From Phycisphaerae bacterium (GTDB lineage: Bacteria; Planctomycetota; Phycisphaerae; UBA1845; UTPLA1): a stretch of 41,276 nt of DNA. This document shows, piece after piece, positions 8,877 through 16,858 of the stretch. The notes beneath the pieces were generated by a model. That model was given only the letters and a program-made list of their open reading frames with translations. It was not told where the DNA came from and searched no databases. Location of the stretch: assembly GCA_030432035.1 (NCBI GenBank), contig JAUIHO010000012.1, positions 1 to 41,276 of the forward strand, given 5' to 3'. The stretch's first letter is position 1; every line of letters begins with the position of its first letter. Position numbers and translations under genes: made by a program.

Positions 8877-9677
8877 TTGGCCATCGATACCCCCGCCACC
8901 CAATCGGAATTGACCGTTCCAATCAATGCGCCCGCACTACCGTCGCCAGTGATTCCCGCCGAGCGACCGTTGCCCGATCGACAAACTGCGTCGGTCCGTC
9001 CACCGCGCGAATTGTTCTACGACAGCATCGCCGACGAATTCGACGCCGTCATGAATATGTACGACCTCGAACGGCGTCTGCACGTCATTTTCGACGTGTT
9101 CTTTAAGGATGTGGATCTGCGCGGACGGCAACTGCTCGACGCGGGTTGCGGCACAGGCTGGTTCAGCCGCGCCGCCTGTCGCCGCGGTGCCGACGTGACC
9201 GCCCTCGACATCGGTCCGCGCTTGCTGAGCCAGGTAAGCGACAAATGCAATGCCAAAACCGTGGTCGGTGATGTACTCGATTTGCAATTTCCTGACGGCA
9301 GCTTCGATGTCGTGATCAGTTCCGAATGCATCGAACACACGCACGACCCGGGTCGGGCTGTGCACGAGTTGATTCGTGTCTGTCGCCCCGGCGGCATGGT
9401 CGCTATTACGTCGAACAATCGCACGTGGTACTGGCTTTGCGCTTTGGCGAATCGGTTCGACTGGCGACCGTACAAAGGCATTGAAAATTGGCCCGGCTGG
9501 GCGGAGTTTCACAGTTGGTTCGATCGCGAACCCGTACGCATCGTCGATCGCCGCGGATTCCATTTGTTTCCGTTCCAAATCCGCGCCCTACATCCGCTGT
9601 TACGGCACCTCGATCGCTACGGTCAAACGCTCGGTCGCTTATGCGTCAACCAAGGCATCATGGCCGTCAAGAATTAG
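8877..9677 (+). CDS. Class I SAM-dependent methyltransferase
   Basis: A 266-residue methyltransferase of the Methyltransf_11/UbiE-like type. The SAM-binding motif I is LLDAGCGTGWFSRAA, followed by the acidic VTALDIG strand, and motif IV/post-I is FPDGSFDVVISSECIEH with the VCRPGGMVAITS strand. The substrate is unknown; the C-terminal region (NWPGWAEFHSWFD) suggests a small molecule or lipid precursor rather than nucleic acid, which is inference. Start: TTG 8877 has GGAGG nine bases upstream (8863-8867). GTG 8814 would add 21 basic residues and has a weaker ribosome site. It precedes the membrane protein gene by 36 bases. Confidence 0.82.
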   Translation: MAIDTPATQSELTVPINAPALPSPVIPAERPLPDRQTASVRPPRELFYDSIADEFDAVMNMYDLERRLHVIFDVFFKDVDLRGRQLLDAGCGTGWFSRAACRRGADVTALDIGPRLLSQVSDKCNAKTVVGDVLDLQFPDGSFDVVISSECIEHTHDPGRAVHELIRVCRPGGMVAITSNNRTWYWLCALANRFDWRPYKGIENWPGWAEFHSWFDREPVRIVDRRGFHLFPFQIRALHPLLRHLDRYGQTLGRLCVNQGIMAVKN

Positions 9678-9713
9678 ACAAACGCCTAAAACCAGCAATA
9701 CCATTCGTCGCAC

Positions 9714-11729
9714 TTGACCATTCCCGCGCGCATCATGTCATCGAGCAAGCCCAACGACTTCGCGGAACCGACCAATCACAATCGCTCAAACATAGAAAGT
9801 TCGTCAGTTTCAAGTTTAAGCGAGACGGTCGCACCGGGTGCCCCTGCCCTTCCAGGGCTGGGGGACACTCTCCATCCCGCCCGACCATCCAAACTAACCG
9901 CCATCGCCACCTGGCTCATCATCATCACGCTCGGCGTCGCCTTCGGCCTGTGCGTCGGTATCGCCTACGGCGTGAGTAACCATTACCAATACCTCGTGCA
10001 CGGCTTGCACGCACTCGACCCGTCGTTCCTCGCCAACGATTGGTTCACATGTCAAACGCGCGCCCATCACATCACGTTCACACCGCTCATCGTCGGCATG
10101 GCGCGACTCGGCCCGTTGCCGATCGTCTTTGCGCTGGCCAACATCACCGCCGCCATCGTCGTCGTCGCCTGTTTGTTCGCATTGGCGCGACGTTGGTATG
10201 ACCGTCCTCTCGCCGTCACGGCGCTTGCCGTTTTTCTGTTGGTCATCGTGCCGCGCCCTTACATGGGCCTGACCAATCTGATCAACATGATTTTTCAACC
10301 GGCCACTGTCGGTGCCGTCGGCCTGTTCGCGGGGTTAACGCTGATCACCGTCGGTCGTCATCGCGCCGCGGGCCTTATCCTCGGCATCGCCGCGTTGTTT
10401 CATATCAATTACATGGTGTGGGCCGTTGCGATCGTCGGCCTACTGATTTTGATCCAAGGACGGCAGTTAAAAATTCGTTGGGCCCTCTGGCTCATCGCGC
10501 CGCTCGGCCTTGCCGTCGTCTTTCATTTGCCGTTCGCGCTCGGATCGCGCACCGCCGAACAACAGGCCGCCGCCGCGTCCGCACAGTGGATCCTCCACGA
10601 CTTATACATGCCCTACCATTCGCGCCCCCTCACGTGGGAAGGCGAACGCGTGTTGCGCTTCATCTCGGTAGTTGCTATCGCGATATTGGCATGCTTGCTT
10701 GCGCCGCCGCGAAACGTGAGCAAACACGCGCGACACATCGCAGCTATCGTGTCGGCAATCGTCATCGGCGGAATTACATTCAACGCAGTACTCGCCAACG
10801 ATCTGATCGCATTGTTGTTCCCCTGGCGCATGGCGCCGTTTCTCGTCACGATCGCGCTCTTGCTGACTGCTGGTGCCGTTGTTCGCATGTTCTATCACCA
10901 CACGACGCACGCGCGCATCGTCGCGCTGTTACTCATCGGCATTACCTTTGGCCTGCATCTCGCCGGCGTCAGCGCGTACGGCCTTCACAGCTGGAGTACC
11001 GTCGTCATCGTGGGTTTGTGCTACCGATGGTTGACGGCTAAGGACGTGGCAACCTTGCCGAGCAGTGTCTTAGTTCTTATCGCGCTGGCTGCTGTAGGCT
11101 TTAGCGGCATCGGCAAGCTGCAATTGGCGTTATGCATCGGTGCAATCGGCGCGACGGCATTGGCCGTTCTGTCGCAAATCAAATTTAAGCAGAGCAGCGC
11201 TTGGACTTACCCGCGCTTTGCCCGAGCCGCACTACCCGCCGGGGCGCTCGCGTTTATCCTTTTATTTACGTTTCGCGCCGGCATGCAGCGTAAAGATCAC
11301 CTTGGTCCGCAACCCAACTCAGCCGATCGAGCGCTCTTTGAGTGGTGCCGAACCACGCCGACGGGTACGCGTTTTGTGATTCCGCCCGACCTTAATGCGT
11401 TTCGCGTTCAGACCGGCCGCGCAATCGTGATTGACTGGAAGTGCATGCCCATCCTGCCCGCCGACACGTTGCGCTGGTACGAGCGACTCGTCGATGTCGT
11501 GGGGATCGAGTTCACCAGTATGGAACAATGCTTTGCGAGCTATCGAACGCTCGATGCGAACCGCGCCGAGGCGCTTTCCGAAAATTATCAGCCGGACTTC
11601 ATCGTCGTCAAAGCCCGCCACCACACGGGCGATCTTAGCCGCTTACCCATGGCATGGTCGAATGATGACTGGCGTGTGTATCGCAATGTGCCGACTGTCG
11701 TGGCACAAGGTAATAGCGACGCGAATTAG
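9714..11729 (+). CDS. Polytopic membrane protein, DUF6798/GT-C-like
   Basis: A 671-residue inner-membrane protein with about a dozen hydrophobic helices from residue 60 to 530 and a hydrophilic C-terminal domain. The sequence after the first helix (YLVHGLHALDPSFLANDWF, then QTRAHH) and the C-terminal FVIPPDLNAFRVQTGRA with IDWKCMP segment resemble the uncharacterised DUF6798 proteins of planctomycetes and cyanobacteria. Some share topology with GT-C glycosyltransferases, but I see no catalytic Asp motif I can defend. Start is TTG 9714, or ATG 9735 seven codons later; neither has a clear Shine-Dalgarno. A repeat (9836-9867) lies inside the disordered N-terminus and is translated as GAPALPGLGDT. 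Confidence 0.65.
   Translation: MTIPARIMSSSKPNDFAEPTNHNRSNIESSSVSSLSETVAPGAPALPGLGDTLHPARPSKLTAIATWLIIITLGVAFGLCVGIAYGVSNHYQYLVHGLHALDPSFLANDWFTCQTRAHHITFTPLIVGMARLGPLPIVFALANITAAIVVVACLFALARRWYDRPLAVTALAVFLLVIVPRPYMGLTNLINMIFQPATVGAVGLFAGLTLITVGRHRAAGLILGIAALFHINYMVWAVAIVGLLILIQGRQLKIRWALWLIAPLGLAVVFHLPFALGSRTAEQQAAAASAQWILHDLYMPYHSRPLTWEGERVLRFISVVAIAILACLLAPPRNVSKHARHIAAIVSAIVIGGITFNAVLANDLIALLFPWRMAPFLVTIALLLTAGAVVRMFYHHTTHARIVALLLIGITFGLHLAGVSAYGLHSWSTVVIVGLCYRWLTAKDVATLPSSVLVLIALAAVGFSGIGKLQLALCIGAIGATALAVLSQIKFKQSSAWTYPRFARAALPAGALAFILLFTFRAGMQRKDHLGPQPNSADRALFEWCRTTPTGTRFVIPPDLNAFRVQTGRAIVIDWKCMPILPADTLRWYERLVDVVGIEFTSMEQCFASYRTLDANRAEALSENYQPDFIVVKARHHTGDLSRLPMAWSNDDWRVYRNVPTVVAQGNSDAN
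9836..9867. repeat. Dispersed hairpin repeat, family A, copy 1 (inside a gene)
   Basis: The arms CCCCTGCCCT (9841-9850) and AGGGCTGGGG (9854-9863) pair around TCC with one T-T mismatch. GTG before and GAC after extend the stem. Two more copies are at 13336 and 13384. This one keeps the host frame open. Confidence 0.75.
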
Positions 11730-11797
11730 ATTTAGCAGCGTTGAATAAACTCAATTCGATTCAAATTCTGATTATTAACTAGGCCCGCCTATCATCA

Positions 11798-12511
11798 TCA
11801 ATCCTCAGACGTTGCCGAATCATCCAGCCCATTCTCCGGCTTATCGCGCACCATCCGTTTCACCAACGGCCATAGCGCTACCGGTATCGCCGCGCCGAGC
11901 AATAAAGATACGGTCGGGTTCTCTCGCCCGGCGTAACCCAATCCGGCATACGCAAAGCCCGTCGCGAAACTGCCCAGCGCCAACGCCGGATAAAAAATGC
12001 GCCGCCGCATGCGCGATAATCCCGCCAAGCACGCCGTCACTTCCGGCAACACCGGCAGCCCGCGCGAGAGTGCCACGGCATAGCCGCCCGCCCGCGCAAA
12101 GAATCGTTCCGAACGCGCTAACTCATCTTCACCCGCAAGCTTCAATGCCAACCCGCGACCAAAGCGGCGCGTGGCGACAAACGCAATCGCACCCGCCAAG
12201 AAGGACGCGCCGCCCGCCAACAGCCCACCGCCGACCGGCCCATACAGTATCCCCATCGCCGCCATCACCGCCGTCGCCGGGATCGGCAGCACCAAGTCGC
12301 CGACGATCAGCCCCACACCCATGGCCCACGACCAATGCCCGTACGATTCCAACCGCTCGACCGCCTCGTTTCCGCCCGGCGTGACGGTAAACAACTCCCC
12401 AAACAGCAGGAACGGTAGCGCGAACAACACAACCAGCGACAAAATCAATCCAAACAGTCTCATAAACCATGCCCACGAAAAATGCGTTGTTGCCGACACG
12501 GCAGCCAACAC
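11798..12511 (-). CDS. VTT/DedA-like membrane protein (TVP38/TMEM64 type)
   Basis: A 237-residue membrane protein with the VTT (SNARE-associated) domain found in DedA and TVP38/TMEM64 proteins, some of which transport lipid carriers. Visible are an N-terminal helix (LFGLILSLVVLFALPFLLFG), a LVLPIPATAVMAAMGILYG re-entrant-like segment, the glycine-rich GGASFLAGAIAFVATRRFGR, a FARAGGYAVALSRGLPVLPE segment resembling the second conserved half, and a final helix near the C-terminus. The function in this organism is unknown. It is transcribed towards the end of the membrane protein gene and divergent from the rhodanese gene. The start could also be at a Met sixteen codons in (MRLFGLIL). Confidence 0.75.
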   Translation of the reverse strand: MLAAVSATTHFSWAWFMRLFGLILSLVVLFALPFLLFGELFTVTPGGNEAVERLESYGHWSWAMGVGLIVGDLVLPIPATAVMAAMGILYGPVGGGLLAGGASFLAGAIAFVATRRFGRGLALKLAGEDELARSERFFARAGGYAVALSRGLPVLPEVTACLAGLSRMRRRIFYPALALGSFATGFAYAGLGYAGRENPTVSLLLGAAIPVALWPLVKRMVRDKPENGLDDSATSED

Positions 12512-12670
12512 CGCGAAAAACCGGCTGAACGATAGCGTCGCTATCGCGTTACCGCCAAGTTACAGCCGCAGGACGCGTATTGCACGTGTTGAGGGTAGGA
12601 TATAACAGTCAGGAAAAGGCGTGCATTCAACAGGGCATCGCGCCCTTCGAATTCGAAAAGCGAGATCGCA

Positions 12671-13324
12671 ATGAAACACATTTTCGGCGTTATCGTCATC
12701 CTAATCGTCAGCGTCATCACCGGCGTCGCTGCCAAGGCCATGTGGTACGACACGTGGTCACCTACCAAAGCTGCGCCGCCCCAAAAGATGGCGTGGGTTA
12801 AGCAAGACGCGAGCGACTCGACCACGAAGACCGTGGCCGACCGCAAGCAACCCAATACAAACGACGACGCATCAAAAAAAACAAATAACAACGACGCGAA
12901 CGACTCGGCAGTCGCAACCGATGCATCGGATCATTCGGACGCAACAGTCTCAAACGACGAGCCGGAATTCTCCGGCGGGTTCCCCGTCGCGAAGCTCGAC
13001 ATGGTGGTGGACCACCTTACCGACGGCACCGCCCATTTTGTTGACGCACGCGAGGAATATGAGTTTGACGAAGGCCACTTGAAGGGGGCACACCTGCTAC
13101 CCTCCAGCGCGATCTACGAAAACATCGAAAACCTCATGGCCGTCGGTGTGTTACCGGGGCCGGGTAAGCCCATCATCGTTTACTGCGGCGGCGGATCTTG
13201 CGAAGCCAGCCACAACGTCGCCAAGGTCATGGCCGAGTTCGACTATCAAAACATCTATATCTACGTCAACGGTTGGGAAGAAGTCATGGCAGAGCCCGAC
13301 CGATTCGCGGGTCTAACGGAGTAG
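12671..13324 (+). CDS. Membrane-anchored rhodanese-domain protein
   Basis: A 217-residue protein with one N-terminal membrane helix (IFGVIVILIVSVITGVAA), a low-complexity Asp/Asn/Ser/Thr linker (about residues 50-100), and a C-terminal rhodanese domain probably facing the periplasm. The domain shows FVDAREEYEFDEGHLKGAH and the active-site loop IVYCGGGSCEASHNVAK, where the first Cys should carry the persulfide; the second Cys four residues on is notable. Rhodaneses move sulfur or take part in thiol redox. The next gene is a MauE/DoxX-like protein, so a joint role in extracytoplasmic thiol chemistry is possible (inference). Two copies of repeat family A lie between the two genes. Confidence 0.85.
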   Translation: MKHIFGVIVILIVSVITGVAAKAMWYDTWSPTKAAPPQKMAWVKQDASDSTTKTVADRKQPNTNDDASKKTNNNDANDSAVATDASDHSDATVSNDEPEFSGGFPVAKLDMVVDHLTDGTAHFVDAREEYEFDEGHLKGAHLLPSSAIYENIENLMAVGVLPGPGKPIIVYCGGGSCEASHNVAKVMAEFDYQNIYIYVNGWEEVMAEPDRFAGLTE

Positions 13325-13335
13325 CAACCGCAATC

Positions 13336-13367
13336 GGGTGCCCCTGCCCTTTCAGGGCTGGGGGACA
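13336..13367. repeat. Dispersed hairpin repeat, family A, copy 2
   Basis: The arms CCCCTGCCCT (13341-13350) and AGGGCTGGGG (13354-13363) close a TTC loop. It starts 11 bases after the rhodanese stop and differs from copy 1 in a single loop base. It has no T-run, so it is not a standard terminator. Confidence 0.8.
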
Positions 13368-13383
13368 ACAAAACGACGCCCGC

Positions 13384-13415
13384 AGGTGCCCCTGCCCCTC
13401 TGGGGCTGGGGGACA
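13384..13415. repeat. Dispersed hairpin repeat, family A, copy 3
   Basis: The arms CCCCTGCCCC (13389-13398) and GGGGCTGGGG (13402-13411) close a TCT loop. Relative to copies 1 and 2, both bases of the loop-closing pair changed (T-A to C-G), so pairing is kept. It lies 16 bases after copy 2. Confidence 0.8.
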
Positions 13416-13515
13416 ACAAGAACACTCGAACGCTTCTTCCTTTCGAAGGAATTAGAAAAAAGAAACGATCCCGATCAGCCGATCGATCATCGAAGATAAA
13501 AAGGGACGAATCATC

Positions 13516-14031
13516 GTGACCACGGACTCAAACACGTCAACGCTCGACTACGCTGCTGTTAAGCCCAACGACAACGGGGCTTACTCCGTCCGCAACATCC
13601 TGTCGCACGTCTTCGCGTTAGGCGTCGCAGGCTTTTTCATTTACGCCGCCTATGGAAAAATCGGGCCAGTCAATGCCCGACAATTCGCTGTGCAAATTGG
13701 TAACTACAAGATCATGGATGCGGCCTACAGTAACATTCCGGCCATTATCCTGCCGTTTGTAGAAGTGTACGCCGCCATCGCATTGTTTTTTCCCAAGACG
13801 CGCAAGGCTGGTGCGATCCTTATCGCGGGTATGTTGCTGTTTTTCATCTGCGCCGTGTTCTATTCCGCCATTCATCTTGGCTTGTCGATCGATTGCGGCT
13901 GCACGGGCAAAGGCGGAAGCAAGGCGGGCTGGGGCGTCATCGCGCGCAACACCGGCCTGCTGATCGCAACAGGATTATCCGTGTGGTTGTATCGCTGTGA
14001 ACCGTGTGAGAAAACGCCAGCGACTGCTTAA
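13516..14031 (+). CDS. MauE/DoxX-family membrane protein
   Basis: A 171-residue protein with four predicted membrane helices: about residues 30-47 (VFALGVAGFFIYAAYGKI), 72-90, 95-118 and 130-150. The loop before the last helix carries IDCGCTGKGG; a paired cysteine at this place is typical of MauE/DoxX-type redox-associated membrane proteins. Two further Cys close to the C-terminus (RCEPCEK) add a CxxC. MauE supports disulfide formation during maturation of methylamine dehydrogenase, but no mau genes are present, so only a general thiol-redox role can be inferred. Start GTG 13516 has AAGGGA about ten bases upstream. It is convergent with the sensor kinase gene. Confidence 0.75.
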   Translation: MTTDSNTSTLDYAAVKPNDNGAYSVRNILSHVFALGVAGFFIYAAYGKIGPVNARQFAVQIGNYKIMDAAYSNIPAIILPFVEVYAAIALFFPKTRKAGAILIAGMLLFFICAVFYSAIHLGLSIDCGCTGKGGSKAGWGVIARNTGLLIATGLSVWLYRCEPCEKTPATA

Positions 14032-14098
14032 AAAAAAGAATTGGCTGCGTCCAAAAGATATGCGGCTCGACGAGAGAGTCGAGAGTTACGAGTAACCA

Positions 14099-16597
14099 TT
14101 AAATACCGGCACCGACCTCCGGTCGTGCATATCGACCTACCGTTTCCAGCAGCGCCTTTTTCTCAATAGGCTTCTTTAGAAAATCGTTGCACCCTGCTGC
14201 CAAACATTTGTCGCGATCTTCCTGCATCGCATTGGCAGTGAGCGCGATGATCGGCGTATCGATTCCCGCGTCGCGCATACGTCGCGTCGCTTCATAGCCG
14301 TCCATCACGGGCATTTGCATGTCCGAAAGAATTAAATCGAATGATTCGCCGTCGCGTTTCTTACGCAAGACGGCTGCGAGCCCCTCTTGCCCGTTAGCCG
14401 CCAACGTTACTCGCGCTCCTGCCTTCGTCAGCAAGTGATTAAACAACCGCTGATTGTCCGGGCCGTCCTCAACAAGCAATATGTCGCAGTCTAATGGCGT
14501 ATCGTTCTTCACCACCGGTTGTGGTTCGGGTTTCTTGCTCGTCGCTGTTGTGGGCTCAATAACGCCCGCAGGCCATACGGAAGCACCTGCTTCAACCGTC
14601 ACCGGCAATCGCACGCGAAACTTCGATCCGACGCCTGCCGTCGACTCGATGAGCTGCACGCCTCCGCCCATCACCTCTGCCAAGCGACGTGAAATCGTAA
14701 GACCTAGGCCAGTTCCGCCGTACTGACGCGTCATCGAATTGTCCGCCTGCGAGAACGGCGCAAACAATGTCTCGATGGCACTCTCATTCATTCCGATTCC
14801 TGTATCGGTAACGTCGATCTGCAACATCATCTGATGACCGTCACCCGGTTCGAGTCCGAGTTCGGCAGTTACGACGCCCTCCTTCGTAAATTTAACCGCA
14901 TTACCAATCAGATTAAAAAAGATCTGGCGCAGTCGCGTGGGGTCGGATTCCATCTTGCGCGGCACCGCCGTATTGCACTTGCAAATCAACTCAGTGTGTT
15001 GCGAGCGTGCCTTTGGCATCAGCACCGTCATGACTTCGTTGACGATAACCACCGGATCGCACAAGACCGACTCGATCTCGAGTCGATCCGCCTCAACCTT
15101 CGATAGGTCGAGGATATCGTTGATGATATCCATCAGGTGATTGCCGCTGCGACGAATCGCAACGACGTGCTTGTTCCGCACATCTTCGGTGATTTCCGGA
15201 TCCTCTAGAAGCTCCGAATACCCCAAAATCGCCGTCATCGGCGTACGAATTTCGTGGCTCATATTGGCGAGAAATTGGCTCTTCGCGTCGCTCGCCGCTT
15301 CGGCTGCCGCTTTATCTTGTCTCGCGGTAACCGCGTTCTGCAACTCGCCGATCATACCGTTAAAGGCGCATTGCAAATCGCCTAGTTCATCCTTTCGCGT
15401 CGTTTCCACCTTAGCAGTGAAGTCGCCCCCGCGTACCCGATTGGCCAAATCTGCCAAGTGCTGAATCGGTCCGGCAAAGACGCGCGAGAACCACGCAGCC
15501 ACCACCGCCGCCAACCCAGCAATTGCCAAGCACGCGATCAAAAGCACGCCCTTAAAAGCGCGGGCTTCGACCATCAGTAGCTTCATGTCGGTGTCGATGC
15601 CTAAAAGCCAATGATCGGCATTCCCCAAGCTAATTGAAGTTAACGCGAGCTTGTGCTTCTCGCCTTGGCAATCCATACGGCACACGTATCCGCCGCCAGC
15701 AATCACCTTATTCAATTTTGCAGGTTCGCTGAGATCCGGGTAATCGTTGAATAGATTGGCCCCCGTCTTCAACTGTAGCCCCCAGCGCTTGTCGCGCTGA
15801 TCGTGATACATGTAGTCGCCATCCATCGACGCGAGAAACAACTGACCGTCCGGTGCGGCGAGTTCGAGTTGTGAGAGAATGCGTGACGGCTCGACGTTCA
15901 GTACCACGACGCCAAAAAAATCACCCTCAATCCAAACCGGTGTCGAAAATCGAACCATCGGTTGATCGAGCTGAATCTTTCCGTGCTCTTGGTTGAGATT
16001 GATCGGAGATATGGCCACCGTACCCGGTGGCATGTTGCTCGCTTTCTTGAAATAGTCGCGTTGTGATTTATCTTGCAGTTCGTTTTCGGCTAGCTTGCGC
16101 GGACCGTTACTTGAGAAATCCACGCGTAATCGTTCTTGCCCTTTGGCATTCAACAATCGAATCTGCGCTGTCCCCGGATGCAACAGTTCATAATTATAAA
16201 AGAGCGTGGTCAACCGCGCTTCCCATTGATCGACCGTCGAAAAGTCGATCGGGTCCCTACCGTCATTTTTTTCGGCGCGACACAACCCCGCCATCGGCGG
16301 ATAATTCGCAATCGTCAAGGTGTCGAGTTTGAACGACTCCAACGAGTTGACGACGGACAATCGCAAGCCGTTCAGAATGTTGTCCGTTTCGCGATTCGAA
16401 TGATCGGTCATCACGGCCGAGATACGCGTCAATGCAAACGTACTAAACAGAAACATCGGTACCACCGCCAACAGCACGGCGGCGATCATGTACTGCATGC
16501 GCAGGCCGCCCCATCGACGGTGACGCACTGGCTGAGTTTGCGATGCATCTGACGGCATGGCAGTCATATCTCGTTCGAAACGGACAATCCCGGTCAT
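14099..16597 (-). CDS. Hybrid sensor histidine kinase (Cache-HAMP-HisKA-HATPase-REC)
   Basis: An 832-residue membrane kinase. Domains in order, numbering from the chosen start: membrane helix about 36-58; extracytoplasmic sensor about 60-345, double-Cache-like; helix about 349-371; HAMP about 374-427; HisKA with phospho-His about 448 in ANMSHEIRTPM; HATPase with NLIGNAVKFTKEG, DTGIGM and GGTGLGL; receiver domain with phospho-Asp about 759 in LILSDMQMPVMDG. The architecture predicts phosphotransfer to a separate Hpt protein, not found here. The start is uncertain: ATG 16597 avoids a long extension from TTG 16651, while ATG 16567 or 16558 are also possible. It is divergent from rocA, but nothing shows that it regulates rocA. 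Confidence 0.88.
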   Translation of the reverse strand: MTGIVRFERDMTAMPSDASQTQPVRHRRWGGLRMQYMIAAVLLAVVPMFLFSTFALTRISAVMTDHSNRETDNILNGLRLSVVNSLESFKLDTLTIANYPPMAGLCRAEKNDGRDPIDFSTVDQWEARLTTLFYNYELLHPGTAQIRLLNAKGQERLRVDFSSNGPRKLAENELQDKSQRDYFKKASNMPPGTVAISPINLNQEHGKIQLDQPMVRFSTPVWIEGDFFGVVVLNVEPSRILSQLELAAPDGQLFLASMDGDYMYHDQRDKRWGLQLKTGANLFNDYPDLSEPAKLNKVIAGGGYVCRMDCQGEKHKLALTSISLGNADHWLLGIDTDMKLLMVEARAFKGVLLIACLAIAGLAAVVAAWFSRVFAGPIQHLADLANRVRGGDFTAKVETTRKDELGDLQCAFNGMIGELQNAVTARQDKAAAEAASDAKSQFLANMSHEIRTPMTAILGYSELLEDPEITEDVRNKHVVAIRRSGNHLMDIINDILDLSKVEADRLEIESVLCDPVVIVNEVMTVLMPKARSQHTELICKCNTAVPRKMESDPTRLRQIFFNLIGNAVKFTKEGVVTAELGLEPGDGHQMMLQIDVTDTGIGMNESAIETLFAPFSQADNSMTRQYGGTGLGLTISRRLAEVMGGGVQLIESTAGVGSKFRVRLPVTVEAGASVWPAGVIEPTTATSKKPEPQPVVKNDTPLDCDILLVEDGPDNQRLFNHLLTKAGARVTLAANGQEGLAAVLRKKRDGESFDLILSDMQMPVMDGYEATRRMRDAGIDTPIIALTANAMQEDRDKCLAAGCNDFLKKPIEKKALLETVGRYARPEVGAGI

Positions 16598-16847
16598 TTT
16601 GAATCGGTAGGAAACCGCCAGAAAGTGGGCTGATAGTGCGGAGATTACCAACGGTTAAGGTCGGTTATCACACTCTTAGATCCCCGTTGCCGCGACTTGC
16701 CGCCCTGCTACCAAATTGTGCATCAACACCCACCCCGTGTTGGCCACAAAACCGCGTTTTGCTTTAGACTGCCCCGAACACATATGCGGACTCGGCAACC
16801 CATACCGACCGCTTCGAGAAAATCGGCTCAACGTCCGCATCACAAAC

Positions 16848-16852
16848 GGAGG
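16848..16852 (+). promoter_or_regulatory. Ribosome binding site fixing the rocA start
   Basis: GGAGG lies six bases before ATG 16859. The frame is open upstream to 16697, but those 54 codons look non-coding, so this site decides the start. Confidence 0.75.
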
Positions 16853-16858
16853 CCCGCT

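Noticed and set aside
13336..13415. Minimal CRISPR-like pair of repeats
   Set aside because: Just two units with a 16-base gap, no cas genes, and a third copy lies 3.5 kb away inside a gene. It is a dispersed repeat.
14030..14098. Terminator between the MauE-like gene and the sensor kinase
   Set aside because: CTCGAC/GTCGAG forms six pairs, but there is no T-run in the right place on either strand.
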